DNA of 64,000 bases. It comes from CAYJEO01 sp044432805. GTDB lineage: Bacteria; Bacillota_I; Bacilli_A; RF39; UBA660. A program made the position numbers and the translations under genes. The DNA lies in NCBI GenBank assembly GCA_044432805.1, contig JAWXUI010000003.1, positions 1-64,000 on the forward strand, in the 5' to 3' direction. The notes beneath the pieces are model-generated. The model did no database searches. It was not told the DNA's origin and worked only from the letters and a program-made list of their open reading frames with translations. Shown piece by piece: positions 51,457-60,168 of the stretch. Numbering within the stretch: the stretch's first letter is position 1; the number at the start of each line of letters is the position of its first letter.

Positions 51457-52243
51457 CATGTACCACCAATTGACTAAATGGAATTTCAATGTTATTTTTT
51501 TGAAGAGTTTCTACTATTTCTTTTTTTAATAATCTCTCAATACCAAAGTGTTCCATTGTTTTGGTTTCAGCAGTTATCTTATATTCTATTGATGAATTTT
51601 TTAATGAATTTACACCTAAAAATTTAATTTCACCAATAATCAAATCATTTTCTTTGTTTACTCTTTCTAACATTTTATTAATAACTTTTTCGAGTTTTAC
51701 ATTATCGGTATCATAGGCAACCTCAAATTCTACTACTGCTAGAGAATTATTTACACTATGATTTATTACTTCTAAAATATTTCTATTTGCTATGTATTTT
51801 ACTTCTCCTGTATAAGCTTTTACTTTAGTTGTTTTGGCACCTAGTCCAACAACGTCACCTCTAAATGTATCTATTGTTACATTATCTCCAATAGAATAGT
51901 GTCCTTCAGCTATAATAAAAGCACCTGCCAAAAAGTCTTTTAAAACATCTTGAATCGCTAACCCAATAACTATCCCTAAAACACCAAGAGATGCTATTAT
52001 TGATTGCGTATTAACTCCATAAACCTCTAAAATCAGAAGAGCTGCTATAACTATAATAAAATATTTTAAAACATTTATCACGACCATTTTAATAGTTTCT
52101 GTTTTTTTATCAACTTTTCTTGTTTTGAAAAATCCTTTTACTAGTTTTTTTGCTAGTTTAAATAAAACAAAAGAGCCTAATATAATTAATATTGGCGCAA
52201 CAATTTCTTTAATTAAAACATATTTAAAAATAAAATCTAACAT
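51440..52243 (-). CDS. mscS: Small-conductance mechanosensitive channel
   Basis: A 267-residue MscS-type channel with two or three membrane helices (about 10-30, 55-75, 82-105) and a cytoplasmic cage. The pore-lining TM3 runs through SLGVLGIVIGLAIQDVLKDFLAGAF, quoted in part: GLAIQDVLKD. The beta domain contains GDNVTI and GDVVGLGAKTTKV. It protects cells from hypo-osmotic shock. It starts 4 bp after the parB stop and overlaps the DUF951 gene, so it belongs to the parA-parB operon, a common arrangement in low-GC Bacillota. Confidence 0.92.
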   Translation of the reverse strand: MLDFIFKYVLIKEIVAPILIILGSFVLFKLAKKLVKGFFKTRKVDKKTETIKMVVINVLKYFIIVIAALLILEVYGVNTQSIIASLGVLGIVIGLAIQDVLKDFLAGAFIIAEGHYSIGDNVTIDTFRGDVVGLGAKTTKVKAYTGEVKYIANRNILEVINHSVNNSLAVVEFEVAYDTDNVKLEKVINKMLERVNKENDLIIGEIKFLGVNSLKNSSIEYKITAETKTMEHFGIERLLKKEIVETLQKNNIEIPFSQLVVHDAKRI

Positions 52244-52247
52244 ATTA

Positions 52248-53117
52248 TCATTCCTTAATATCTAAAATTTCTAAAATCCTATTTAAATCCGCTACATTTG
52301 AGTAAGTAATTTCTATTTTTTTGTCTTTTACTTTAACTTTTGTGTCTAGTTTTTCTCTCATGATGCTTTCTACATATTTATATTTAGGATTTTGTGGTTT
52401 TTTTTCTATTTTATTCTTCTTTTTAAATGTATTAGTCATTTCTTCTATGTCTCTTACATTTATTTTTTCTTCAACAATTTTATTTGCTATTTGTAAAATT
52501 TGTTCTTTATCTTCTAATTTGCTCAATAATCTAGCATGACTCATACTTAATTTTTTCGAGTTAATTAAATCTTGAACTTCTTCTGGCAGATTTAATAATC
52601 CTAACATATTTGTTAAATGGCTTCTACTTTTTCCTACTTTTTTTGATAATTGTTCTTGAGTAAGAAGTAATTTATCGATTAATGATTTATATGCAAAAGC
52701 TTCTTCTATTGCACTTAAATTTTCTCTTTGCAAATTTTCTAATAGCGCTATTTCCATCATTTGATCATCGGTAAATGGTCTTATTATTGCTGGAATTGTT
52801 TCTTTTTTCGCTAATTGAGATGCTCTAAATCTTCTTTCTCCGGCTATTATTTCATATCCTTTTATACTTTTCTTTACTATAATAGGTTGAAATACACCGT
52901 GTTCTTTTATAGAATTTGCTAAATCATTTAAAGCTTCTTCGTTAAAAATTTTTCTTGGTTGATATGGATTTGGTCTTAATTGAGTTAATTTCAACTCTGT
53001 TATTTCTTCCTTTGGTGTTGTTTCGTATATGTTTTTTTCTATTGACGCCATATCTAAATTATCAGTATTAAATAATGATTCTAATCCTCTTCCAAGGGCC
53101 TTTTTTTTATTTTCCAT
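52248..53117 (-). CDS. parB: Chromosome partitioning protein ParB (Spo0J)
   Basis: A 289-residue ParB/Spo0J. The N-terminus ENKKKALGRGLESLFN is typical. The CTP-binding ParB/Srx domain has NPYQPRKIF, the motif GERRFRAS and LLENLQREN. The HTH parS-binding region includes LSKKVGKSRSHLTNMLGLL, and a dimerisation domain ends the protein. The ATG at 53117 is preferred by homology; a TTG three codons upstream, nearer to GGAAG, is possible. It overlaps parA by 11 bp. ParB loads SMC at parS sites near the origin and with Soj controls DnaA and sporulation. Confidence 0.95.
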   Translation of the reverse strand: MENKKKALGRGLESLFNTDNLDMASIEKNIYETTPKEEITELKLTQLRPNPYQPRKIFNEEALNDLANSIKEHGVFQPIIVKKSIKGYEIIAGERRFRASQLAKKETIPAIIRPFTDDQMMEIALLENLQRENLSAIEEAFAYKSLIDKLLLTQEQLSKKVGKSRSHLTNMLGLLNLPEEVQDLINSKKLSMSHARLLSKLEDKEQILQIANKIVEEKINVRDIEEMTNTFKKKNKIEKKPQNPKYKYVESIMREKLDTKVKVKDKKIEITYSNVADLNRILEILDIKE

Positions 53118-53892
53118 TTCTTTCAATCACTTCCTTTGCTAAGTTAAGGTATGCTTCTGTTCCTTTACTATGTGGATCATATGCGATGATTGGTTTCCCA
53201 TGTGATGGAGATTCTGATAATCTAACTAATCTTGGAATAATAGTATCATATACTCTTTCTTTAAAATAACTTTTTATATCTTCTACAACTTCAATTCCTA
53301 AATTAGTTCTATTATCTAACATCGTCAATAAAACTCCTTCTATATCTAATGTTGGATTAAGATTTTTTTGCGCTAACATAATTGTATTTAACAATTGCAT
53401 TATTCCTTCTAATGCGAAAAATTCACATTGAACTGGTATAATAACCGAATCTGCTGCAGTTAAGGCATTGGTTGTTAATATACCTAATGAAGGAGGACAA
53501 TCAATTATTATATAATCAAACATTTCTTTTGTTATATCTAAATATTTTTTTAATTGATTACCTTTTTCAAATCCGGGTTCAATACGACTTTTTTCCATTA
53601 ATTCAATATCTGCCCCAGCTAATTGAATAGTCGCCGGAATAACAAATAAATTTTTAAATTTTGTTTTTACTATTACCTCTTTTAGTTCTGCTTGGTCAAT
53701 TAATAAATCATATGCACTATGCTTTATGTCTGCTTTATTAATCCCTATTCCTGTTGTTGCATTACCTTGAGGATCTAAATCAACTAATAATACTTTTCTT
53801 TTTAAAACACCTAACGATGCGGCTAAATTTATACTCGAAGTAGTTTTTCCTACTCCACCTTTTTGATTTACTAATGCTATTACTTTTCCCAT
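53107..53892 (-). CDS. parA: Chromosome partitioning ATPase ParA (Soj)
   Basis: A 261-residue ParA/MinD-type ATPase. The deviant Walker A is KGGVGKTTSS (about 11-20), Walker A' VDLDPQGNATTG, and Walker B IIDCPPSLG. Full-length chromosomal type without an N-terminal HTH. Soj acts with ParB in origin segregation and regulates DnaA. It heads the parA-parB-mscS-DUF951-abgT operon. GGTGG lies upstream of the ATG, with TGATAAAAT as a likely -10. Confidence 0.96.
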   Translation of the reverse strand: MGKVIALVNQKGGVGKTTSSINLAASLGVLKRKVLLVDLDPQGNATTGIGINKADIKHSAYDLLIDQAELKEVIVKTKFKNLFVIPATIQLAGADIELMEKSRIEPGFEKGNQLKKYLDITKEMFDYIIIDCPPSLGILTTNALTAADSVIIPVQCEFFALEGIMQLLNTIMLAQKNLNPTLDIEGVLLTMLDNRTNLGIEVVEDIKSYFKERVYDTIIPRLVRLSESPSHGKPIIAYDPHSKGTEAYLNLAKEVIERNGK

Positions 53893-53967
53893 TATACCAC
53901 CATTTTCTAACTCTATTTAATTTTATCAAATTTAAAGTTTTTTTTCAATTGATTTCATACTTTATTT

Positions 53968-53992
53968 AAAAAAACTCAATCATATGATTGAG
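53968..53992 (-). terminator. Terminator of the noc-like gene
   Basis: Perfect palindrome CTCAATCATATGATTGAG followed by seven T on the minus strand. Confidence 0.85.
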
Positions 53993-54001
53993 AAATCTTT
54001 T

Positions 54002-55423
54002 TTATTTTTTTGTTATTTTAAATGTTGCTTGATAAAGATTTGGTAAATCCATTTCATCTAAATCTAAAACGTAACCATATCCTTCGATTGTTTTTGCACA
54101 TTCTCTAATAGCATTAACAACTGTTTTCATATTAACACCTTCAACTATTGGGGTTTCATATGGTTTAATTTCAATTTCTTCTGTATCTCTTAAAGCATAA
54201 TTATTATATACTGGTGTTACTATTGGCGCTACTTCTTCTTTAGGAGTATCATCCAATGGTTCATAAAACTTTGAATAATCAATTTCTGTTGGCACCGGAG
54301 TGACAATTGGACTTTCCTCAGTCTTTGATAATGCGTTATCATTAGATTCTAAGAAAGGTGATGTTTGTTCTGAATTTTCAACAACTGCTTCTACCGGTTT
54401 AAATAATGGTTCTGGTTGAACATTATTTATTAATGATATTTTTTCTTCTACTTTAGGAACTATTACTTCTTCTTCTGGCATCATATTGAAAAATCTACCA
54501 GGTTTAACCGCTTCTTCTATAGTTGGTACTTGTTCAACTTTAACTTCTGGCGTTGATGATTGTAACAATGTATCCATATTAGCTAAAGGTTTTGGTTGAT
54601 ATATATCTTGGCTATTATTTAATAAACTTTCTATTGAAATAATATCACTTGAATTTGTTTCTTGCATTGGATTCATTGTTATATTGCTTTCTGGACTTAC
54701 AATTTCTGGTATTGTAAATTTTGCTTCATTTTCCATTGTTTTCATTTCCTCATTTTGTTCAGGTTTGATTTGATTTTCTAAACTAACTATATTTTCAGGT
54801 GTCTTTATATTTTGATTTGAACCCGACAATATTTCAGTTATTAAAACATCTGTTTTTTTAACTGTTAATCTTTCCTTAACTATTCTTTCTAAAACTGATA
54901 TTTGATCACTTTCTTTTTTTAATCTCAATAAAGATCTTGCATGCCTTTCAGATATTTCTTCTTCTAAAAGTGCTTCTTGTACTTCGTCTGATAATTCTAA
55001 TAGTCTTAGTTTATTTGCAATTGTAGGCTGTTTTTTTCCTAGTTTAATTGCTAAATCTTGTTGTGTTAGATAATTCATATCTAATATTTTTTTATATGAA
55101 ATAGCTTCTTCAATTGGAGTTAAATTTTCTCTTTGGACATTTTCAATTAGCGCGACTTCACTGCTTGTTCTATCATTCATATCAGTAACTATTGCTGGAA
55201 TTTTTTTTCTTCCTGCTAATACTGAAGCTTTGTATCTTCTTTCTCCAGCAATTATTTCATATTTATCTCCTAATTTTCGAACAACTATCGGTTCTATTAC
55301 ACCATGTTCTTTTATCGATTTTGCTAATTCATTTAAACTTTCTTCATTAAATTTTATTCTTGGTTGAAATCTATTTGGTAATATTTCTTCAACATCTAAT
55401 TCAGAAAATATTCTTTCATTCAT
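54002..55423 (-). CDS. noc: Noc-like ParB paralogue with long disordered linker
   Basis: A 473-residue ParB-family protein in the position of noc. Residues about 7-95 are the CTP-binding domain (PNRFQPRIKF, GERRYKAS, IENVQREN) and about 105-200 the HTH domain (LAIKLGKKQPTIANKLRLL). Instead of the short Noc dimerisation region, a roughly 200-residue acidic, Pro/Ser/Gln-rich linker follows, then a C-terminal module of about 45 residues (NMKTVVNAIRECAKTIEGYGY). Bacillus Noc is about 283 residues and starts with an amphipathic SRFFGLGEK helix. Here the N-terminus lacks it, but GRFFNMMPEEE occurs in the linker. Two ATTTCCC half-sites lie in its promoter. Confidence 0.88.
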   Translation of the reverse strand: MNERIFSELDVEEILPNRFQPRIKFNEESLNELAKSIKEHGVIEPIVVRKLGDKYEIIAGERRYKASVLAGRKKIPAIVTDMNDRTSSEVALIENVQRENLTPIEEAISYKKILDMNYLTQQDLAIKLGKKQPTIANKLRLLELSDEVQEALLEEEISERHARSLLRLKKESDQISVLERIVKERLTVKKTDVLITEILSGSNQNIKTPENIVSLENQIKPEQNEEMKTMENEAKFTIPEIVSPESNITMNPMQETNSSDIISIESLLNNSQDIYQPKPLANMDTLLQSSTPEVKVEQVPTIEEAVKPGRFFNMMPEEEVIVPKVEEKISLINNVQPEPLFKPVEAVVENSEQTSPFLESNDNALSKTEESPIVTPVPTEIDYSKFYEPLDDTPKEEVAPIVTPVYNNYALRDTEEIEIKPYETPIVEGVNMKTVVNAIRECAKTIEGYGYVLDLDEMDLPNLYQATFKITKK

Positions 55424-55455
55424 ATTTACACCTCTTTTTATTCTTCTACTTTATA

Positions 55456-55484
55456 ATAATACTACATCTTGGGAAATAAATCAA
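55456..55484 (-). promoter_or_regulatory. Sigma-A promoter of the noc-like gene
   Basis: Minus-strand TTGATT (55479-55484), 17-nt spacer, TATTAT (55456-55461). Confidence 0.6.
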
Positions 55485-55500
55485 TTTGTTTTGGGAAATA
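55471..55500 (-). promoter_or_regulatory. Two Noc-site-like half-sites in the noc promoter
   Basis: TATTTCCCAA occurs twice on the minus strand, with ATTTCCC cores 22 bp apart (55471-55477 and 55493-55499). One core lies in the promoter spacer, the other just upstream of the -35. The Bacillus Noc site is ATTTCCCGGGAAAT, whose half is ATTTCCC. Autoregulation is inferred. Confidence 0.5.
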
Positions 55501-55510
55501 TTTTTGTTTT

Positions 55511-55535
55511 TTAAAAAAAACTGCATTATGCGGTT
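55511..55535 (-). terminator. Terminator of mnmE-mnmG-rsmG
   Basis: AACCGCA-TAA-TGCAGTT (one C-A mismatch) followed by T on the minus strand; the stem is better paired on the plus strand. Confidence 0.5.
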
Positions 55536-55549
55536 CTTTTTTTATTTGT

Positions 55550-56251
55550 TTACAAAGGATTTTTTTTAATTTCTTTGTTTTCTCTTGGATAATTTTTATT
55601 GTCTTTAATTTTTCTAATTTTGATTAATGTTCTATTACTTTTTTCAATGGGTAATTGAAAATTTTGAGTTTCAATTATATCACAATTTATTTTTTTTGTG
55701 GCTTTTATTGCATTATCCATTTCTTCATTCATATTGGCTTTCATCGGTATAAAAAATCCAGTTTCTTTTAAGACAGGAATGCAATATTCTAATAAAACAT
55801 TCAATGGCGCAACAGCTCTTGCAGTGACTAAATCAAATTTATTTCTATTGTTCTTGGCGTAATCTTCTATTCTTGAATGTACACACTCTATTTTTTCCAA
55901 GTTTAATTTTTCAATCACATCATTTAAAAATTTTATTCTTTTATTTAATGAATCAACTAATGTAATATTTAATTTAGGAAATAATATTTTTATAACTATT
56001 CCAGGAAAACCAGCTCCTGTTCCAACATCGCATAAAGAATTATAATCATTGAAATCGATTATTTTACACAATGTAGAACTATCATAAAAATGTTTTAAAT
56101 AAACTTGTTCTTTTTCAGTTATCCCAGTTAAATTCATTACTTTATTGTATTCAATAAGCATGTCATAGTAAATTTCTAATTGCTCCAACTGAATATTTAA
56201 TACTTCTATTCCGATTATTTTTAATTCTTCTATAAATTCATTTTTATTCAT
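55550..56251 (-). CDS. rsmG: 16S rRNA m7G527 methyltransferase
   Basis: A 233-residue Rossmann-fold SAM methyltransferase (GidB) that methylates G527 of 16S rRNA. The SAM site is CDVGTGAGFPGIV (about 70-82), with LVDSLNKRIKFL and ARAVAPL as family markers. The very basic C-terminal tail (KENKEIKKNP) extends slightly past the core. Its ATG shares one base with the mnmG stop (TAATG), so it is translationally coupled as the last gene of the mnmE-mnmG-rsmG operon. Confidence 0.95.
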   Translation of the reverse strand: MNKNEFIEELKIIGIEVLNIQLEQLEIYYDMLIEYNKVMNLTGITEKEQVYLKHFYDSSTLCKIIDFNDYNSLCDVGTGAGFPGIVIKILFPKLNITLVDSLNKRIKFLNDVIEKLNLEKIECVHSRIEDYAKNNRNKFDLVTARAVAPLNVLLEYCIPVLKETGFFIPMKANMNEEMDNAIKATKKINCDIIETQNFQLPIEKSNRTLIKIRKIKDNKNYPRENKEIKKNPL

Positions 56252-58128
56252 TATTTTCTTCCTTTTATGTAAACCATTAAAATTGATATGTCACTTGGAT
56301 TTACACCACTTATTCTTAATGCTTGTCCAATTGATGTTGGTTTTATTTCTTTTAATTTTTGACGAGCTTCACTTGCAATATTAGTTACTAAATCATAATT
56401 TATATCGTCTGGTATTTTTTTCTTATCTAAATCAGTCATTTTATTTGCTTCTTTTATTGCTTTAGTTATATATCCTTCATATTTATTATTTATATGAACT
56501 TGATTAATTACTTCTTTATCAAATTCTAAATTAATAAAGTGATTGATATTTTCTATTTTTATTTCTGGTCTTTTTAATAAATCATATAAAGTGATTCCGT
56601 CTTTTAGTAATGCTGTTGGTATAGTTTTTAAATAATCTTGAACAATTACAGTTGGAGTTATTTTTTTTGTTTTTAATAAACAAGTTAATTTTTCTATATC
56701 TTTTTCTTTTTCTATTAATTTATTATAATCATTTAATGAAACCATACCAATTTCATAACCATATTTTCTTAATCTTAAATCGGCATTATCTGTTCTAAGT
56801 AATAATCGATATTCAGCTCTTGAAGTTAATAAACGATAAGGATCTATAACTCCTTTTGTTACTAAATCATCTATTAATACACCTATATATCCTTCATCTC
56901 TTTTTAAAATAAGAGGTTGTTTATTATTTATTTTAGCTGATGCGTTTATTCCGGCCATTAATCCTTGGCACGCTGCTTCTTCATAACCACTTGTACCATT
57001 AATTTGACCAGCAGTAAATAAATTACTAATTTTTTTTGTTTCTAAACTTTGTTTTAGTTGAGTTGGATTTATCGCATCATATTCTATTGCATATCCATAA
57101 TGTAATATTTTAGCATTTTGTAATCCTGGTAAACTTTTTATCATCTTATCTTGTATTTCATTAGGCATACTTGTCGAAAATCCTTGTACATATATTGAAT
57201 TACCATATATTTTATCATCATCTATAATGGTTTCTGGTTCTAAAAACAACTGATGTTTTTCTTTTTCACTAAATCTTACAATTTTATCTTCAATTGACGG
57301 GCAATATCTAGGACCTACTCCTTTTATATCGTTTAGTCCGCCATACATACTTGATTTCCCAATATTTTCTCTTATTATTTCATGAGTCTCTTTTGTTGTA
57401 TAAATCAAATGACATGGAACTTGCTTGTTAATATCATAATATATTTTATTATCATATGAAAATGTTAATTCTTCTAAATCGCCATTTTCTATTCTTGTTT
57501 GTGAATAATCGATTGAATTTTTATCTATTCTTTGTGGTGTTCCTGTTTTTAATCTTATTATTTCAAAACCTAATTTTTTTAAATTATCACTTAAGAAATT
57601 ACTAGGTTTTTCTCCGTGCGGTCCTTTTCTAGTTCTTGTGTTTCCAACTAAAATATCTGATTTTAAATATGTTCCAGTTGTTAAAATTACTGATTTTGAA
57701 AATATTTTTTCACCATTTTCCAATATAACTCCTATTATATTGTTATTTTCAATTAACAAATCTTCAACTATTGCTTCTTTCATAAATAAATTAGGTGTCT
57801 TCTGTAATTTTTTAATCATTTCTTTTGGATACAAAACTTTGTCGCCTTGTGCTCTTAGTGCTTGAACTGCCGGTCCTTTACTGCTATTTAGCATTTTTAT
57901 TTGCATATGTGTTTTATCTGCAATTTTCCCCATAAGTCCGCCTAAAGCGTCTATTTCTCTTACTACAATACCTTTTGCTGAACCTCCGATAGAAGGATTA
58001 CATGGCATGTCAGCTATATTTTTTAAATTACCTGTTATAAGTAATGTCTTATTTTTTAAAGTTGCTGATGCGCACGCGGATTCACATCCTGCATGTCCAC
58101 CACCAACTACGATTATATCAAAATCCAT
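56251..58128 (-). CDS. mnmG: tRNA 5-carboxymethylaminomethyluridine modification protein MnmG
   Basis: A 625-residue FAD protein (GidA) that with MnmE modifies U34 of tRNAs reading two-codon boxes. The FAD-binding VVGGGHAGCESA starts at about residue 7, followed by CNPSIGGSAKG and ALRAQGDK. Catalytic cysteines lie in RYCPSIEDK and the GYEEAACQG region. The C-terminal helical domain binds MnmE and tRNA. The ATG at 58128 has GGAGG 4 nt upstream; an in-frame start eight codons earlier falls in the mnmE end. It begins 8 bp after mnmE. Confidence 0.97.
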   Translation of the reverse strand: MDFDIIVVGGGHAGCESACASATLKNKTLLITGNLKNIADMPCNPSIGGSAKGIVVREIDALGGLMGKIADKTHMQIKMLNSSKGPAVQALRAQGDKVLYPKEMIKKLQKTPNLFMKEAIVEDLLIENNNIIGVILENGEKIFSKSVILTTGTYLKSDILVGNTRTRKGPHGEKPSNFLSDNLKKLGFEIIRLKTGTPQRIDKNSIDYSQTRIENGDLEELTFSYDNKIYYDINKQVPCHLIYTTKETHEIIRENIGKSSMYGGLNDIKGVGPRYCPSIEDKIVRFSEKEKHQLFLEPETIIDDDKIYGNSIYVQGFSTSMPNEIQDKMIKSLPGLQNAKILHYGYAIEYDAINPTQLKQSLETKKISNLFTAGQINGTSGYEEAACQGLMAGINASAKINNKQPLILKRDEGYIGVLIDDLVTKGVIDPYRLLTSRAEYRLLLRTDNADLRLRKYGYEIGMVSLNDYNKLIEKEKDIEKLTCLLKTKKITPTVIVQDYLKTIPTALLKDGITLYDLLKRPEIKIENINHFINLEFDKEVINQVHINNKYEGYITKAIKEANKMTDLDKKKIPDDINYDLVTNIASEARQKLKEIKPTSIGQALRISGVNPSDISILMVYIKGRK

Positions 58129-58136
58129 ATTTCCTC

Positions 58137-59483
58137 CTATTTTCCTAAGCAAAATCTACTAAATAATTGATCTATTAATTCTTCTTCATATGTTTCTCCA
58201 GTTATTTCTCCTAGTGTTTTCCATATGTTTCTTAAATCTATTTCTATCATGTCTATTGGCATTTCTTTTGTTATTCCATCTTCTACTTCATTTATTAAAT
58301 TATAAACTCTTTTTAAAATAGATAAACTTCTTGCATTGGTTAAATATGTCATATCTTGTTGTTCTAATTTTTCTAAATTAAATAATTTTATTATTTTTTC
58401 TTTCAATAACTCAATTCCAATATTTTTTAATGCACTTATTTCAATAAATTCTTCAAATTCATAATTTAATTTTTTTTCTAAATCTATTTTATTTATTAAG
58501 ATAATGTGTTTTTTATCTTTAACTTCTTTTAACAAAGTTTTTTCTTCTTCATTAATTTCCTCATTATTATTAAATACAAAAAGCACTAAATCGGCTTCTC
58601 TCATTGCTCTTAAACTTTTTTCTATTCCTATTTTTTCGACTATTTCATCTGTTTTTCTTATACCAGCTGTATCTATAAGATTTAATAAAATGCCATCGAT
58701 TGTTATATTACCTTCTACTATATCTCTAGTTGTTCCTGGAATATTAGTAACTATTGCTTTATTATTATCCAACAAATTATTTAACAAACTACTCTTTCCA
58801 GCATTAGGTCTTCCTATAATAACAGTTTTGATTCCTTCTTGAATTATTTTTCCGTCATTACTTTCTTTTAATATTTTACTTATTTGCTCTTTTATTATTT
58901 TTATATTAGGTAATATTTTTTCATTTGTTAATTGTTCAATATCATCATATTCTGGATAATCTATATTTACTTCAATATTGGCAACTATTTCAATAATTTT
59001 TTCTCTTAAGTTAGTTATTAATTTTGTTACTTTACCACTTATTTCACTTATCGCTAATTCTCTAGATTTTTCTGATTTAGCTTCAATTAAATTCATAATT
59101 CCTTGGGCTTCTATTAAATCTATTCTTCCGTTTAAATATGCTCTTTTACTAAATTCACCCGGCTGAGCTAAAGAACAACCTTGATTTAATAGTTCTTCTA
59201 ATATTTTTTTTGTTGTATATATTCCCCCATGGCAATTTATTTCTACAACATCTTCCATTGTGAAAGTTCTAGGTGCATGCATAACAGTTACTAAAACTTC
59301 GTCAATTACTTTATCGTCGGCAATAATATGTCCGTAGTTAATAGTATGAGTTTCTACATTCTCTAAATTTTTTCCTCTAAATATTTTTGAAACTGTTTTT
59401 ATAGATTCATCTCCACTAACTCTAATAATACTTATTGACCCACTTCCTGAAGCCGTTGCAATAGCACATATTGTTTCGTTCAT
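58137..59483 (-). CDS. mnmE: tRNA modification GTPase MnmE
   Basis: A 448-residue GTPase (TrmE). The N-terminal tetrahydrofolate-binding domain begins ETICAIATASGSGSI. The inserted G domain has GRPNAGKSS (G1), GTTRDIVEG (G2), DTAGIR (G3), NKIDL (G4) and SALKN (G5). The C-terminal helical domain ends with FCLGK, the conserved C-x-G-K. It forms a complex with MnmG, encoded next. GAGGTGAT precedes the ATG. A terminator separates it from khpB upstream. Confidence 0.97.
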   Translation of the reverse strand: MNETICAIATASGSGSISIIRVSGDESIKTVSKIFRGKNLENVETHTINYGHIIADDKVIDEVLVTVMHAPRTFTMEDVVEINCHGGIYTTKKILEELLNQGCSLAQPGEFSKRAYLNGRIDLIEAQGIMNLIEAKSEKSRELAISEISGKVTKLITNLREKIIEIVANIEVNIDYPEYDDIEQLTNEKILPNIKIIKEQISKILKESNDGKIIQEGIKTVIIGRPNAGKSSLLNNLLDNNKAIVTNIPGTTRDIVEGNITIDGILLNLIDTAGIRKTDEIVEKIGIEKSLRAMREADLVLFVFNNNEEINEEEKTLLKEVKDKKHIILINKIDLEKKLNYEFEEFIEISALKNIGIELLKEKIIKLFNLEKLEQQDMTYLTNARSLSILKRVYNLINEVEDGITKEMPIDMIEIDLRNIWKTLGEITGETYEEELIDQLFSRFCLGK

Positions 59484-59540
59484 AAAATCACCTCTTAATC
59501 TGTAAAATTATACATTATTCTTGTAGTTTAGTCAAATTAT

Positions 59541-59565
59541 AAAAAAAAGAAAATTATTAATTTTC
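59541..59565 (-). terminator. Terminator of rpmH-rnpA-yidC-khpB
   Basis: Minus-strand GAAAATTAATAATTTTC followed by eight T, overlapping the khpB stop. Confidence 0.7.
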
Positions 59566-60168
59566 CTTATATTTTATAGTTATAAAACGTTCGTTTCCTT
59601 GTCCTTCACTAACGCTTTCAACATTTGGTTTTTCTACTACTAAAGAATGGATAAGTCTTCTTTCATATGAATTCATAGGATCTAATTTAACATCAATTTT
59701 TGTTTTTTGTACTTCTTTAATTATTTTTTCTACTTCTCTTAATAAATTTTGTTGTTGTTTTTCTTTATAGTTGGAAGCGTCAATGTTAAATTTAATCATA
59801 ATATTTTGTTGCAATAATGCTTTTTTTAATAATAATTGAATACTATTTAAAGTTTTTCCTTCTTTTCCTATTAAATAATTATTATTTTCAGATACAATAT
59901 TTATATTTAATATTTCTTTATTATCTCTTACTTCTATTATTGGTTCTATATCTAAATAAGCACATAATCCTAATATAAATTCTTTTATATATTGTTTTAC
60001 ATCATATTTTTTTACAACTGTTATTATTTGTTTTTTCCCTTTTAAAATCTTTGTTTCTTCTTTTGCATTTAAAACATAAATATCTTCATTTCTACAATTT
60101 AATGTTTCAAGGCAAATTTCATAAGTTTTTTCTAAAGTTTTTCCTTCGAATACATACTTTTCTATCAT
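59557..60168 (-). CDS. khpB: RNA-binding protein KhpB (Jag, SpoIIIJ-associated)
   Basis: A 203-residue protein with a Jag_N domain (about 1-48, FEGKTLEKTYEICLE), a KH domain with the modified GxxG loop YLIGKEGKTLNSIQ (about 98-111), and a C-terminal R3H domain (NSYERRLIHSLV, with R..H). It binds RNA and in streptococci acts in cell elongation. It directly follows yidC (no gap), matching the spoIIIJ-jag operon of Bacillus. The linker between Jag_N and KH is short. Confidence 0.93.
   Translation of the reverse strand: MIEKYVFEGKTLEKTYEICLETLNCRNEDIYVLNAKEETKILKGKKQIITVVKKYDVKQYIKEFILGLCAYLDIEPIIEVRDNKEILNINIVSENNNYLIGKEGKTLNSIQLLLKKALLQQNIMIKFNIDASNYKEKQQQNLLREVEKIIKEVQKTKIDVKLDPMNSYERRLIHSLVVEKPNVESVSEGQGNERFITIKYKEN

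Noticed and set aside
52248..55423. parS site near parB/noc
   Set aside because: I looked by eye for a TGTTNCACGTGNAACA-like palindrome around parAB and noc and found none; a motif scan is needed before claiming absence from the region.
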